Assembly (NCBI GenBank): GCA_031388585.1
Contig: JANMRU010000221.1
Location: 1 to 8,345 of the forward strand
Reading direction: 5' to 3'
DNA from: PCC-6802 sp031388585
GTDB lineage: Bacteria; Cyanobacteriota; Cyanobacteriia; Pseudanabaenales; Pseudanabaenaceae
DNA length: 8,345 nt
A program made the translations under genes and the position numbers. The notes below the pieces were generated by a model that was given only the letters and a program-made list of their open reading frames with translations, was not told the origin of the DNA and made no database searches. The first letter of the stretch is position 1. The number at the start of each line of letters is the position of its first letter. This document shows positions 1 through 6,408 of the stretch, piece after piece.

Positions 1-72
1 ACCAACACCACGACTAACAATCTTGGTGACCCCATCAAAATCTAGCACTATGGCACTGAAGCTTTTTTCTAG
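1..72 (-). pseudogene. STAS-domain core fragment, runs off left edge
   Basis: Read on the minus strand from 72 to 1, the 24 codons give LEKSFSAIVLDFDGV followed by TKIVSRGVG. This matches the central strand and loop of STAS domains (anti-sigma-factor antagonists), usually a hydrophobic strand ending in LD, then V-T-F-I-D-S-S-G-L-G. The Asp and the second Ser of the DSSG loop, which surround the phosphorylation site in SpoIIAA-type proteins, read V and R here, so the piece looks decayed or very divergent. No credible start lies upstream on this strand: the frame closes at a TGA near 150 with no ATG. The next part of the domain is found on the opposite strand immediately to the right. An alternative is a STAS-like DUF4325 protein encoded on this strand and continuing left. 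Short match, judged by eye only. Confidence 0.35.
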
Positions 73-192
73 GTAAGGAAACAAGGTGGTAAGCTGCGCT
101 TGGTTAATGTTGGCAAGTATGGCCGATCGCTTTATATTCAAGGCGTACATTTAGTTGCTGATGTGCCTGAATTAGAAGGATTCGAGCCTTAA
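73..192 (+). pseudogene. STAS-domain C-terminal fragment
   Basis: The plus-strand frame that starts just after an in-frame TAG at 70-72 reads VRKQGGKLRLVNVGKYGRSL, then YIQGVHLVADVPELEGFEP and a TAA at 190-192. The pattern is lys-x-x-GG-K-L-x-L-x-N-V, an 8-residue gap, a helix and then a G-hydrophobic stretch. This is the usual last strand and helix of a STAS domain (GGxLxLvnvspxvrrxLxxxGL). The frame has no start codon, and stops at 43-45 and 70-72 block it upstream. The missing centre of the domain is visible on the other strand at 1-72. It ends 13 bases before the convergent methyltransferase-glycosyltransferase gene. Best called a broken gene remnant; the family call is by motif only. Confidence 0.4.
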
Positions 193-205
193 TATTCAGG
201 TAAAT

Positions 206-1900
206 TCAGGCAAACATTTCGGGACAGAGAAAGCGTAGTTCGGCGTTTAATCTGGGTAGTTGCGATCGCATTTCCAGATACCATTCGCGGCGAGTCTGGT
301 AATGCTGGCTCATCAGGCGGTTTTCTGCTACCCACTCATAGGCGCGATCGGCTAACTGCTGCCGTAGCGAAGCATTTACGATTAATTCATCTAATTTCTC
401 TGCGAAATCATCGGTGGAGTCATAGATCAGTCCAGTTTCGCCCGCCAAAATCGTATCGGCATAGACAACGGGACTGGCAAGGGCAGCGACACCATGCCCC
501 GCATATTCCAGAAATTTTAGATCCGACTTCATGCGATTAAACTGGGTATCGCCCAAAGGCAAGATGCCGATATTACAGGTATGCAGCGTGGCCTGATATT
601 CTTCATAGGGGCAAAAGGGTTGAAATTGTTTTTGATCGGTTTCTAGGGCATCAAAAAATTCGCGATCGTGGATTACTCTTGCTACAACATGTTTATGCTT
701 GCTCAGTACGCGATTTAGAGCTGGCATCAGTGGTTGCCAATCATTCTGTCGATTTAAGGCACCAAAAAATAGTTGTACAGGCTCTCGATCTATATGCTGG
801 CGTTTTGGCGGTAGATAGGCCAGTTGATTCGCAAATGCTTTGACATTGGGATTAAACTGTTTTAGATGCTCAGCTAGCTTCTCTGTACTCGTTTGGATGC
901 AATGAGAGCTAATGAATAGTAGAAACTTATTATCAGCATTCTCTGGCCAAAAATAGGGGTCGTCGTCATGCTCAGCCACAATCAAAAAGTTGCGTTGTAA
1001 AATTGCCTGCTGCCTTTTGATGTCTTGGGGATATAACAATAAAGCTCTCTGCCAAATAAATACTTTTTCTTCCTCTGGCAGGGCCATGGCCAAATTGATC
1101 GGCTGATTCCGCAAAATATTAATATTGCGCGTACCTGGAATTGTCGAAGTGAAGTTACTCGGCTCGTAGACGCGGATGCGAGCACAGCCTGCGGCGGCAG
1201 CAATAAAAGTTTGAACGAATAAGCGCGATTTAATTGGCGATTTTGTGGCTCTAACTACAAAGGCTTGGGCGCGAGCGATCTTTTGAAAGCGATCGCTTTG
1301 TACGCCCAAGTATTCGACCAAGGGGGTAATTAGAGTTTGAAATTTCTCAAACTGTTGACTTTGCTCCTGTGATAGTTGAGGATAATCGGTCTGAATCTCA
1401 TATATGTGTAGACCAGCCGCAACAAACATCTTCTCGATCGTTTCCAGCGTGGCGAAGTAAATTTGATTCGGAGCAGTTATAAACTCAGGCTCGCTATCCC
1501 ATACACCCCGTAAAAACTTAGAGATTCTTAGCCAGTACTGCGGATTAGGCATATACACCAAGAATTGACCGTCATCTTTGAGCCACTGACTATGTTGTCT
1601 TAAATAATTCTCAAGATTTGCTACGTCGCCCAATACATTACCGAATGCAATACAATCTACCTCACCCAAAAGTATAGGTAATTGGGCGATCGCATTCACA
1701 ACCGCATCCAGACGTGTAGCCGCGATCGCAGATGCATCGGCATTAGTCTCAACCCCAAAGTATTGACAGTGGGGATTGATCCGTTTATAGTTTTCGCCCA
1801 TCATGCCATTTCCACAGCCAATCTCAACAATAATGCTGGCGTTCGCAGGCATCAGTCTCAACATCAAATCGGGGTATGAACTTTTGGGTGTCTCGGTCAT
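206..1900 (-). CDS. Methyltransferase-glycosyltransferase fusion protein
   Basis: A cytoplasmic protein of 564 residues from the ATG at 1900. The N-terminal half is a class I SAM-dependent methyltransferase: motif I is VEIGCGNG at residues 25-32, an acidic residue that should bind the SAM ribose is in YFGVE (Glu51), and the post-II segment VDCIAFGNVL is at 81-90. The C-terminal part, about residues 270-555, looks like a GT-B glycosyltransferase. It carries the signature KFLEYAGHGVAALASP, then a GETGLIYDS segment and a basic helix-rich tail, as in GT1/GT4-type nucleotide-sugar transferases. Such fusions usually act in O-antigen or exopolysaccharide synthesis, where they add and methylate sugars; that role is inferred, and substrates cannot be read. 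A GTG at 1924 in the same frame would add eight residues (MQTPGGKF). I prefer the ATG because neither site has a clear Shine-Dalgarno and the domain begins soon after it. It stands alone, with no other polysaccharide gene in view. Confidence 0.85.
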   Translation of the reverse strand: MTETPKSSYPDLMLRLMPANASIIVEIGCGNGMMGENYKRINPHCQYFGVETNADASAIAATRLDAVVNAIAQLPILLGEVDCIAFGNVLGDVANLENYLRQHSQWLKDDGQFLVYMPNPQYWLRISKFLRGVWDSEPEFITAPNQIYFATLETIEKMFVAAGLHIYEIQTDYPQLSQEQSQQFEKFQTLITPLVEYLGVQSDRFQKIARAQAFVVRATKSPIKSRLFVQTFIAAAAGCARIRVYEPSNFTSTIPGTRNINILRNQPINLAMALPEEEKVFIWQRALLLYPQDIKRQQAILQRNFLIVAEHDDDPYFWPENADNKFLLFISSHCIQTSTEKLAEHLKQFNPNVKAFANQLAYLPPKRQHIDREPVQLFFGALNRQNDWQPLMPALNRVLSKHKHVVARVIHDREFFDALETDQKQFQPFCPYEEYQATLHTCNIGILPLGDTQFNRMKSDLKFLEYAGHGVAALASPVVYADTILAGETGLIYDSTDDFAEKLDELIVNASLRQQLADRAYEWVAENRLMSQHYQTRREWYLEMRSQLPRLNAELRFLCPEMFA

Positions 1901-2019
1901 AAATTTCCCACCAGGAGTCTGCACAGGTTACAACATTTTGCAGGTGCGATCGCCATCCAATTTGGCTTGCCATAAATAGACAAATATAAAGCTTGCCTAA
2001 ATAGGCTTAAATTCGGTAG

Positions 2020-2025
2020 TATAAT
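2020..2025 (+). promoter_or_regulatory. Probable -10 box of rpsN
   Basis: A perfect TATAAT lies 30 bases before the rpsN ATG, in an AT-rich stretch. No good -35 hexamer is found at 16-18 bases; the nearest TTG-type element (TTGCCT, 1993-1998) is 21 bases away. Just upstream is a small perfect inverted repeat, GCCTA-AA-TAGGC (1995-2006), which could be an operator or chance. Only the -10 box is claimed. Confidence 0.45.
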
Positions 2026-2055
2026 AAGCTGTCGCAATAAATCTCGTGAGCAATA

Positions 2056-2361
2056 ATGGCTAAGAAAAGTATGCTGGAGCGCGAAAAGAAGCGCGCAAAG
2101 ATGGTTGCAAAATATGCACCCAAAATGGAGGCGTTAAAAGAACAACTATCTTCAACTGAGTTGTCCCAGCAAGAAAAGATTACCTTGCATCGCGAGTTGC
2201 AACAAATTCCCCGCAATGCTAATCCTACCCGCCAACGCAATCGTTGCTGGTTAACTGGTAGATCGCGCGGTTACTACAGAGATTTTGGGTTGTCTCGCCA
2301 CGTTTTCAGAGAAATGGCTCACCAAGGTCTGCTACCTGGTGTCACCAAGTCTAGCTGGTAA
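2056..2361 (+). CDS. rpsN: 30S ribosomal protein S14
   Basis: 101 residues, the usual length of cyanobacterial and plastid S14. It binds 16S rRNA in the head of the small subunit. The basic N-terminus (MAKKSMLEREKKRAKM) and the highly conserved C-terminal block are diagnostic: RNRCWLTGRSRGYYRDFGLSR from about residue 61, followed by HVFREMAHQGLLPGV. There is one cysteine (Cys64) and no CxxC pairs, so it is the zinc-free long form. The start ATG is preceded by only a weak GTGAG. The gene stands alone, as is common for rpsN in cyanobacteria, where it has left the large ribosomal operon. The downstream 96 bases hold no clear intrinsic terminator, and the next gene (the toxin) is convergent. Confidence 0.97.
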   Translation: MAKKSMLEREKKRAKMVAKYAPKMEALKEQLSSTELSQQEKITLHRELQQIPRNANPTRQRNRCWLTGRSRGYYRDFGLSRHVFREMAHQGLLPGVTKSSW

Positions 2362-2457
2362 GTTGGCAACGTTCCGGTTGAGCGGCTGTTAACAACATCT
2401 GACACAAAACCGTCCAACCTTGCCAGTCCCGCTCCAAGTGGGGTTGAGCTTGCTCTG

Positions 2458-2841
2458 CTACATAATGCTGACTGAGTAAGCACTAATTGCCGTATCCACT
2501 GTTGCAATTATCAGACCATTTTGTAAGGCTTGACAGATCAGCATTCTGTCAAACGGATCGCGATGAAATGGGGGCAACATAGCCAACTGCATCACACTGC
2601 TTTCATCCAAAGCAAGACTGACAATTTGATGAAGATCTCGCTGCTTGGGTAAATAGGTTTCGGGATGCTCAGGCAAAGGTAGCTTGCCCGACTGATACTT
2701 GACAATGGCTTCCCAGACTGAAATTGAACTCAGATATACCTCATTGTCTGGATCGCGAATTGCATCCCGGACATCTGGGGATAACTGGGTGTCACCACTG
2801 ATGAACCACAAGAAGATATGCGTATCGAGCAAAATCCTCAT
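2458..2841 (-). CDS. PIN-domain toxin (VapC-like ribonuclease)
   Basis: 127 residues, a full-length PIN domain of the Sll0205-like type common in cyanobacteria. The metal-binding acidic residues are all present: Asp6 in ILLDTH, Glu44 in SVWEAIVK, Asp95/Asp98 in FHRDPFDRMLI, and Asp116 in IIATVD. These make a Mg-dependent endoribonuclease active site, typically aimed at tRNA or rRNA; the actual target cannot be read. Its ATG overlaps the stop of the upstream antitoxin by four bases (ATGA), so the two are translationally coupled. The gene is intact and convergent with rpsN. It is the toxin of a type II toxin-antitoxin pair. Confidence 0.9.
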   Translation of the reverse strand: MRILLDTHIFLWFISGDTQLSPDVRDAIRDPDNEVYLSSISVWEAIVKYQSGKLPLPEHPETYLPKQRDLHQIVSLALDESSVMQLAMLPPFHRDPFDRMLICQALQNGLIIATVDTAISAYSVSIM

Positions 2842-3077
2842 TTGCTCTCGAATGCGCTCAAAATCTCTTCTGGCAAAGACGCATCAAAATCGTCAGGAAC
2901 GTTGAATTCACCAGCACACAAACCGAATGGTCGTTGCTGCTTACCACTCGACGAGACGGGTCTCAGTTCTGCGATCGCCTTGTCTGCTTGAACAATCACA
3001 AATGTTTCACCTGCCTCCACTTGGCGCAGATACTTTGAAGGATCGCGCTGAATTTCATCAACTGTCACACTTAACAT
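2838..3077 (-). CDS. Antitoxin, Phd/YefM-like family
   Basis: 79 residues. The N-terminal half, VTVDEIQRDPSKYLRQVEAG followed by ETFVIVQADKAIAELRPV, is the Phd/YefM DNA-binding fold: a short strand, a helix with a D-P-x-x-Y/L pattern, then a beta hairpin ending in A-x-L-x-P. The C-terminal tail, with FNVPDDFDASLPEEILSAFE, is acidic and amphipathic, as expected of the part that wraps and blocks a PIN toxin. It lies immediately before the toxin gene with a 4-base overlap. The family usually represses its own promoter, so the 29 bases between this start and the end of the HD gene probably contain the operator. It is intact and probably co-expressed with the toxin. Confidence 0.88.
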   Translation of the reverse strand: MLSVTVDEIQRDPSKYLRQVEAGETFVIVQADKAIAELRPVSSSGKQQRPFGLCAGEFNVPDDFDASLPEEILSAFESK

Positions 3078-3085
3078 AAAAAAAG

Positions 3086-3090
3086 CCTCT
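3086..3090 (-). promoter_or_regulatory. Ribosome binding site of the antitoxin gene
   Basis: On the minus strand AGAGG sits 8 bases before the ATG at 3077. It is the clearest Shine-Dalgarno on this side of the window and fixes the antitoxin start. A TTATAC sequence about 12 bases further upstream could be its -10 box, which would put the toxin-antitoxin promoter in the tiny gap after, and overlapping the end of, the HD-domain gene. Confidence 0.55.
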
Positions 3091-3106
3091 GTTTAAATTG
3101 GTATAA

Positions 3107-4321
3107 CTAAGGATGTACGAGCCAAGCCCGCTGGATGGGCTGACTGAGGGTTTGCACTAAAGGAGACAACTGGGTGATTTCTTGCAAGCCATGTGCGGTT
3201 TGGATTTCAATCCCCTGTTGATAGAGCGTGTAACCTTTGGTGAGAGCTACTCTAATTCCATAATAATATTGAGGATCGAGTCCCTGACTTTTGGGTCTAC
3301 TTTCAAGTTTGGCTTGTAAATCTTGCCGCTCTGCTTCGCTGTAAGCACTTATATCCGTGGTTTTGAGAAGATCTCGATCTAAGAAACGACGACACAGATC
3401 TGACAATATCTCATCTTCACAGTAGCGCCAACGATGAACATGATAGGTAAAGACAATATCATCGGCGGCTAAGTAGGTAGGACAATCTAGAGTCTGTGGA
3501 TCTTGAGATAGCCAGGCTAACACGATTGGATCGGCTGCGATTTTCCCCAACTGTAGGAGTAATCTGGCTCTGGCAAAGATTTTGTCAAGTGTGAATCGTG
3601 CCGCTAAGTTCTTGGGGTGGTTATAGACTTGCAAATACATGAAGTACCGCACAGTTAGATAGTGCTCGATCGCCACTAAACCTTTTCTTGTCACTACCAG
3701 GCGTTGCGTGACTGGGTCGTAGCTCATCGCCATCAAAATTCTATCGAGGTCAAGATGACCGTATTGTGCCCCAGTGAAGTAGCTGTCTCTGAGTAGATAA
3801 TCAAGGCGATCGCAATCTAGTTGGCTAGAAACTAGCTGACTGACGATTGGCAAAGGATATTGTTTGGTAAATACTTGATCTAGGGATACTAGGAGTTGGC
3901 GATCGTAGTTGGCGATTACCTCACCGATCGGCGAATCCTGAACAAGCTTGCGCGTCCATACTTCATGCTGACTGCCAAAAATCTCCTCACCCGCATGGCT
4001 AAAGGGGCCATGCCCTAGATCGTGTAGCAATGCGGCGATCAGCGTTACAGCTCGATGCGGTGCCAAAATGGGGTAAAGATGGGCGATGCGATCAAAGGCG
4101 CGTCGGGTCACGGCCATCACACCGAGAGAATGCGTAAAGCGCGAGCCTTCCGCGCCGTGAAAAGTAAAACATGCAGTATCTAGTTGTCGAATTCGCCGCA
4201 ATCGTTGAAACTCAGGCGTATCGATGAGGCGAATTAAGAGTGCTTCAACCGCATCATCGCCGCTGAGCGTAATTGCTCCATGCAGTGGATCGTGATAGGT
4301 GCGAGATTTACCTGGGAGCAT
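3107..4321 (-). CDS. HD-domain phosphohydrolase (dNTPase/SAMHD1-like)
   Basis: 404 residues, cytoplasmic. The metal-binding HD motif set is complete: His64 in RFTHSLGVM, His100-Asp101 in ALLHDLGHGPFSH, and Asp169 in SSQLDCDRLDYLLRDS. The N-terminus (YHDPLHGAI) and the long R-L-R-R-I-R-Q-L-D segment before the first His are typical of the deoxynucleoside triphosphate triphosphohydrolase/SAMHD1-like branch of HD proteins, such as Bacillus YwfO, rather than the cyclic-di-GMP HD-GYP branch. A dNTP- or nucleotide-phosphate-hydrolysing role is therefore likely, but the substrate is not proven by sequence. The ATG at 4321 is chosen because the conserved N-terminus starts right after it; no clear Shine-Dalgarno is visible. 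It is divergent from the cpdA-like gene. Confidence 0.9.
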   Translation of the reverse strand: MLPGKSRTYHDPLHGAITLSGDDAVEALLIRLIDTPEFQRLRRIRQLDTACFTFHGAEGSRFTHSLGVMAVTRRAFDRIAHLYPILAPHRAVTLIAALLHDLGHGPFSHAGEEIFGSQHEVWTRKLVQDSPIGEVIANYDRQLLVSLDQVFTKQYPLPIVSQLVSSQLDCDRLDYLLRDSYFTGAQYGHLDLDRILMAMSYDPVTQRLVVTRKGLVAIEHYLTVRYFMYLQVYNHPKNLAARFTLDKIFARARLLLQLGKIAADPIVLAWLSQDPQTLDCPTYLAADDIVFTYHVHRWRYCEDEILSDLCRRFLDRDLLKTTDISAYSEAERQDLQAKLESRPKSQGLDPQYYYGIRVALTKGYTLYQQGIEIQTAHGLQEITQLSPLVQTLSQPIQRAWLVHP

Positions 4322-4388
4322 CGATAAATAGTGCGGAAGCGCGATGTGACGTTGATTAGTACAGGTTAATCTATATCTTGACCAACAT

Positions 4389-4393
4389 GAGGA
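4389..4393 (+). promoter_or_regulatory. Ribosome binding site deciding a GTG start
   Basis: GAGGA lies 6 bases before the GTG at 4400, which supports that non-ATG start. The ATG at 4387-4389 is out of frame and meets a stop after six codons, so it is not the start. Confidence 0.6.
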
Positions 4394-4399
4394 AAGATC

Positions 4400-5215
4400 G
4401 TGACTAATCCCGAAGATAACTTGGATTACTTACTGGTCGCCCAGGTTACGGATATCCATTTAACTGACGATCCGCAACAGTTAGTGATGGGTGTGAATAC
4501 AGAAGATTCCTATCGCGCGATTTTGGCGGAACTGAAAGCACTACAACCTGCCCCGCACCTCCTATTGCTTACTGGCGATTTGACTCAAGATGGTAGCGAA
4601 CCTGCCTACGCCAGATTGCAAGAGTCGTTAGAGACGCTGGGCATACCTGCATACTGCTTACCAGGCAATCACGACACGGTCTCAATTATGGCTAAGGAAT
4701 TGAGGGGCTGTGCAGTGTATTGGAATTCCTGCCTGCAAATAGGGGGATGGCAGTTTATCCCACTCAATTCAGCGATCGCGGGACAGGTGCATGGCTATCT
4801 GTCAGCGACAAGTCTGGATTGGCTAGATCGGCAACTCGGCGATCGCCCGCATCTTCCTACCTTAATCGCCGTTCATCATCCCGTGATCGCGCTCGGTTGT
4901 GAATGGATCGATCGCAGTGGCTTGCAGAACCAGGCAGAGTTTTGGCAGATCTGCGATCGCCATCCCCAGGTTCGAGTTATTATCAGCGGTCACGCCCATC
5001 AAGAATTTGATACAGACTTCGATCTTAAAGATAGCAATAACCCTTCCAGAGCGCGTTACCTGGTTACGCCCTCAACCTGCGCTCAGTTCGCCCCCCAGAC
5101 AGACGAATTTACACGCGATCGCCGCAATCCTGGATTTCGACTACTGCGCCTTTATCCCCATGGGAAAATCGAAACCGAAGTCCGCAGGCTAACGGCCCCG
5201 CTAAGCTGCAACTGA
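4400..5215 (+). CDS. cpdA: 3',5'-cyclic-nucleotide phosphodiesterase (CpdA/Icc-type)
   Basis: 271 residues from a GTG start, the family's usual length. It is a calcineurin-like metallophosphoesterase with every metal ligand motif in order: D18-x-H20 (VTDIH), G59-D60-LTQDG, G89-N90-H91-D92, H159-H160, and G197-H198-A-H200. The sequence LTGDLTQDGSEPAY, with the spacing to PGNHD, is typical of the CpdA/Icc class III phosphodiesterases that hydrolyse cAMP, so a role in lowering cAMP is likely. Related enzymes can also act on 2',3'-cyclic nucleotides or other phosphodiesters. No signal peptide is visible, so it is cytoplasmic. The gene carries four GCGATCGC sites. It is divergent from the HD phosphohydrolase and convergent with the alpha/beta hydrolase 36 bases downstream; no hairpin terminator is seen in that gap. 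Confidence 0.88.
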   Translation: MTNPEDNLDYLLVAQVTDIHLTDDPQQLVMGVNTEDSYRAILAELKALQPAPHLLLLTGDLTQDGSEPAYARLQESLETLGIPAYCLPGNHDTVSIMAKELRGCAVYWNSCLQIGGWQFIPLNSAIAGQVHGYLSATSLDWLDRQLGDRPHLPTLIAVHHPVIALGCEWIDRSGLQNQAEFWQICDRHPQVRVIISGHAHQEFDTDFDLKDSNNPSRARYLVTPSTCAQFAPQTDEFTRDRRNPGFRLLRLYPHGKIETEVRRLTAPLSCN

Positions 5216-5251
5216 AAACGCGCTACTACAATAACCAATAACACCATCCAC

Positions 5252-6358
5252 TTACTTAGCGTCAGCAAGACTATTCGTCCCTGCCAGTACGTCCTCCTGC
5301 AAAATATGCCGCATTTTTTCAGGTTCTTCAAACAATGGACTGTGAGCAGATTTTTCAAATGTGTAAAATCCTTTTAATGGTGTCTTTAGTTTCTCAAAAT
5401 AGGATTTTGCCTCCGTGTAGGAGCAAGTGTAATCGAATATGCCTTCAAAGAAATAAACGGGAATCTCAAGTTCTGTAACCTGTTTGGACAGATTCGTGGC
5501 GAGCATCGTCTTCCACAGAAAGCTAACGCCGGAGCGGGATTTGCCGCGCCACATATTGACCTTTTCAATTAACGTATAATCTCGGCTTGTTAGCGACGGT
5601 AAAAAGATACCTGTGATAACCGAATTCATGTCATGTGTCGTGCCAATGCCAAGGCTGTGCATAGCTTCGTCGCGTAATGCAAGGTATGCATCCGGCGTAC
5701 CCTCCGTCATAGTGACTGGTGCTGCCTCAAGTTTTCGTACCATTTCACTATTTCCATTCTCTTGGAACTGGTTAAGCATATATTCATACGCCAGTCTTTC
5801 AGATTTGAGCTGATCCGACATCTGAGCCACGCCAAGGTATGCATAATACAACTCCGGTGCCCGTGCAGCCACCTGTATGCCAATAAAGGTTCCGCCCGAA
5901 TGTCCCATAAGATATATCTTTTCTTTCCCGAAGCGGTAGCGCAAGTAATTCGTCACCTCCAGCGTGTCAGATATCATTTGCTCCAGCGTCATCGTCTCTG
6001 GTGGAATGTCGGCACTGTAGGAGATTCCTGAACCACGCTGTTCCCACCAAACGACGGTGAAATAGTCTTCAAGCCCTGTAGGGTATCTCTGTGTAAGGAA
6101 GTAAAAAGGCAAGCCTCCATGCAGAAAAAGCAGCACTGGATGCGTTGCATCTTTGCTCTTGATAAACATCCCTTGTTCCACACCGTTGATGTTGACAAAC
6201 ACTTTCTCCGAAATGCTGCCCGCCAGTGGATTTCCATTTCCATCTACGAAGGGAGTCGGTTTTCCGTGGCTCCACAGCTGTAGTACGCCCACAAGGATGA
6301 GTATGCAAGCCAATATGATGGAAATTATAGTCAGCATAATAGGTAACGCCTTTCGCAT
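5252..6358 (-). CDS. Membrane-anchored alpha/beta hydrolase
   Basis: 368 residues. A positively charged start is followed by one strongly hydrophobic segment (about residues 6-28), an uncleaved membrane anchor or signal-anchor, so the catalytic domain should lie outside the cytoplasmic membrane. The fold is prolyl-aminopeptidase-like: oxyanion motif H80-G-G, WWEQRGSG at 104-111, nucleophile Ser154 in GHSGG, Asp309 in EGIFDY and His339 in KSAHSP, a complete triad. Substrate is unknown. It has no CGATCG in 1.1 kb, and its closest feel is to hydrolases common in Firmicutes and Bacteroidetes (recalled, not searched). Directly upstream lies a decayed gene of a related hydrolase type, so this copy probably entered by transfer. 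No clear Shine-Dalgarno precedes the ATG at 6358. Confidence 0.85.
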   Translation of the reverse strand: MRKALPIMLTIISIILACILILVGVLQLWSHGKPTPFVDGNGNPLAGSISEKVFVNINGVEQGMFIKSKDATHPVLLFLHGGLPFYFLTQRYPTGLEDYFTVVWWEQRGSGISYSADIPPETMTLEQMISDTLEVTNYLRYRFGKEKIYLMGHSGGTFIGIQVAARAPELYYAYLGVAQMSDQLKSERLAYEYMLNQFQENGNSEMVRKLEAAPVTMTEGTPDAYLALRDEAMHSLGIGTTHDMNSVITGIFLPSLTSRDYTLIEKVNMWRGKSRSGVSFLWKTMLATNLSKQVTELEIPVYFFEGIFDYTCSYTEAKSYFEKLKTPLKGFYTFEKSAHSPLFEEPEKMRHILQEDVLAGTNSLADAK

Positions 6359-6408
6359 AAATGATTTAATTGGGCAGTTGGCGTGATAGGGAAATTACAT
6401 CTGTCACC

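Noticed and set aside
1995..2006. GCCTA-AA-TAGGC palindrome upstream of rpsN as an operator.
   Set aside because: Five base pairs are too short to claim a binding site. It is only mentioned with the promoter.
2428..2442. Small hairpin CCCGCT-CCA-AGTGGG after rpsN, a possible terminator.
   Set aside because: One pair is a G-T wobble and no T-run follows on either strand. It could be chance, so it is not called.
4345..4363. TGTGA at 4345 before the cpdA-like gene, a possible cAMP-receptor half site.
   Set aside because: The matching TCACA half is absent at the right spacing. One pentamer proves nothing.
5216..5251. Gap between the convergent cpdA-like and hydrolase genes as a bidirectional terminator.
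   Set aside because: The 36 bases hold no stem I can find.
6334..6408. The hydrolase remnant's frame C stays open past its elbow, to a stop at 6334.
   Set aside because: The residues after LGVL (GDRCNFPI and on) do not resemble any hydrolase. The frame overlaps the intact gene's start, so the openness is by chance.
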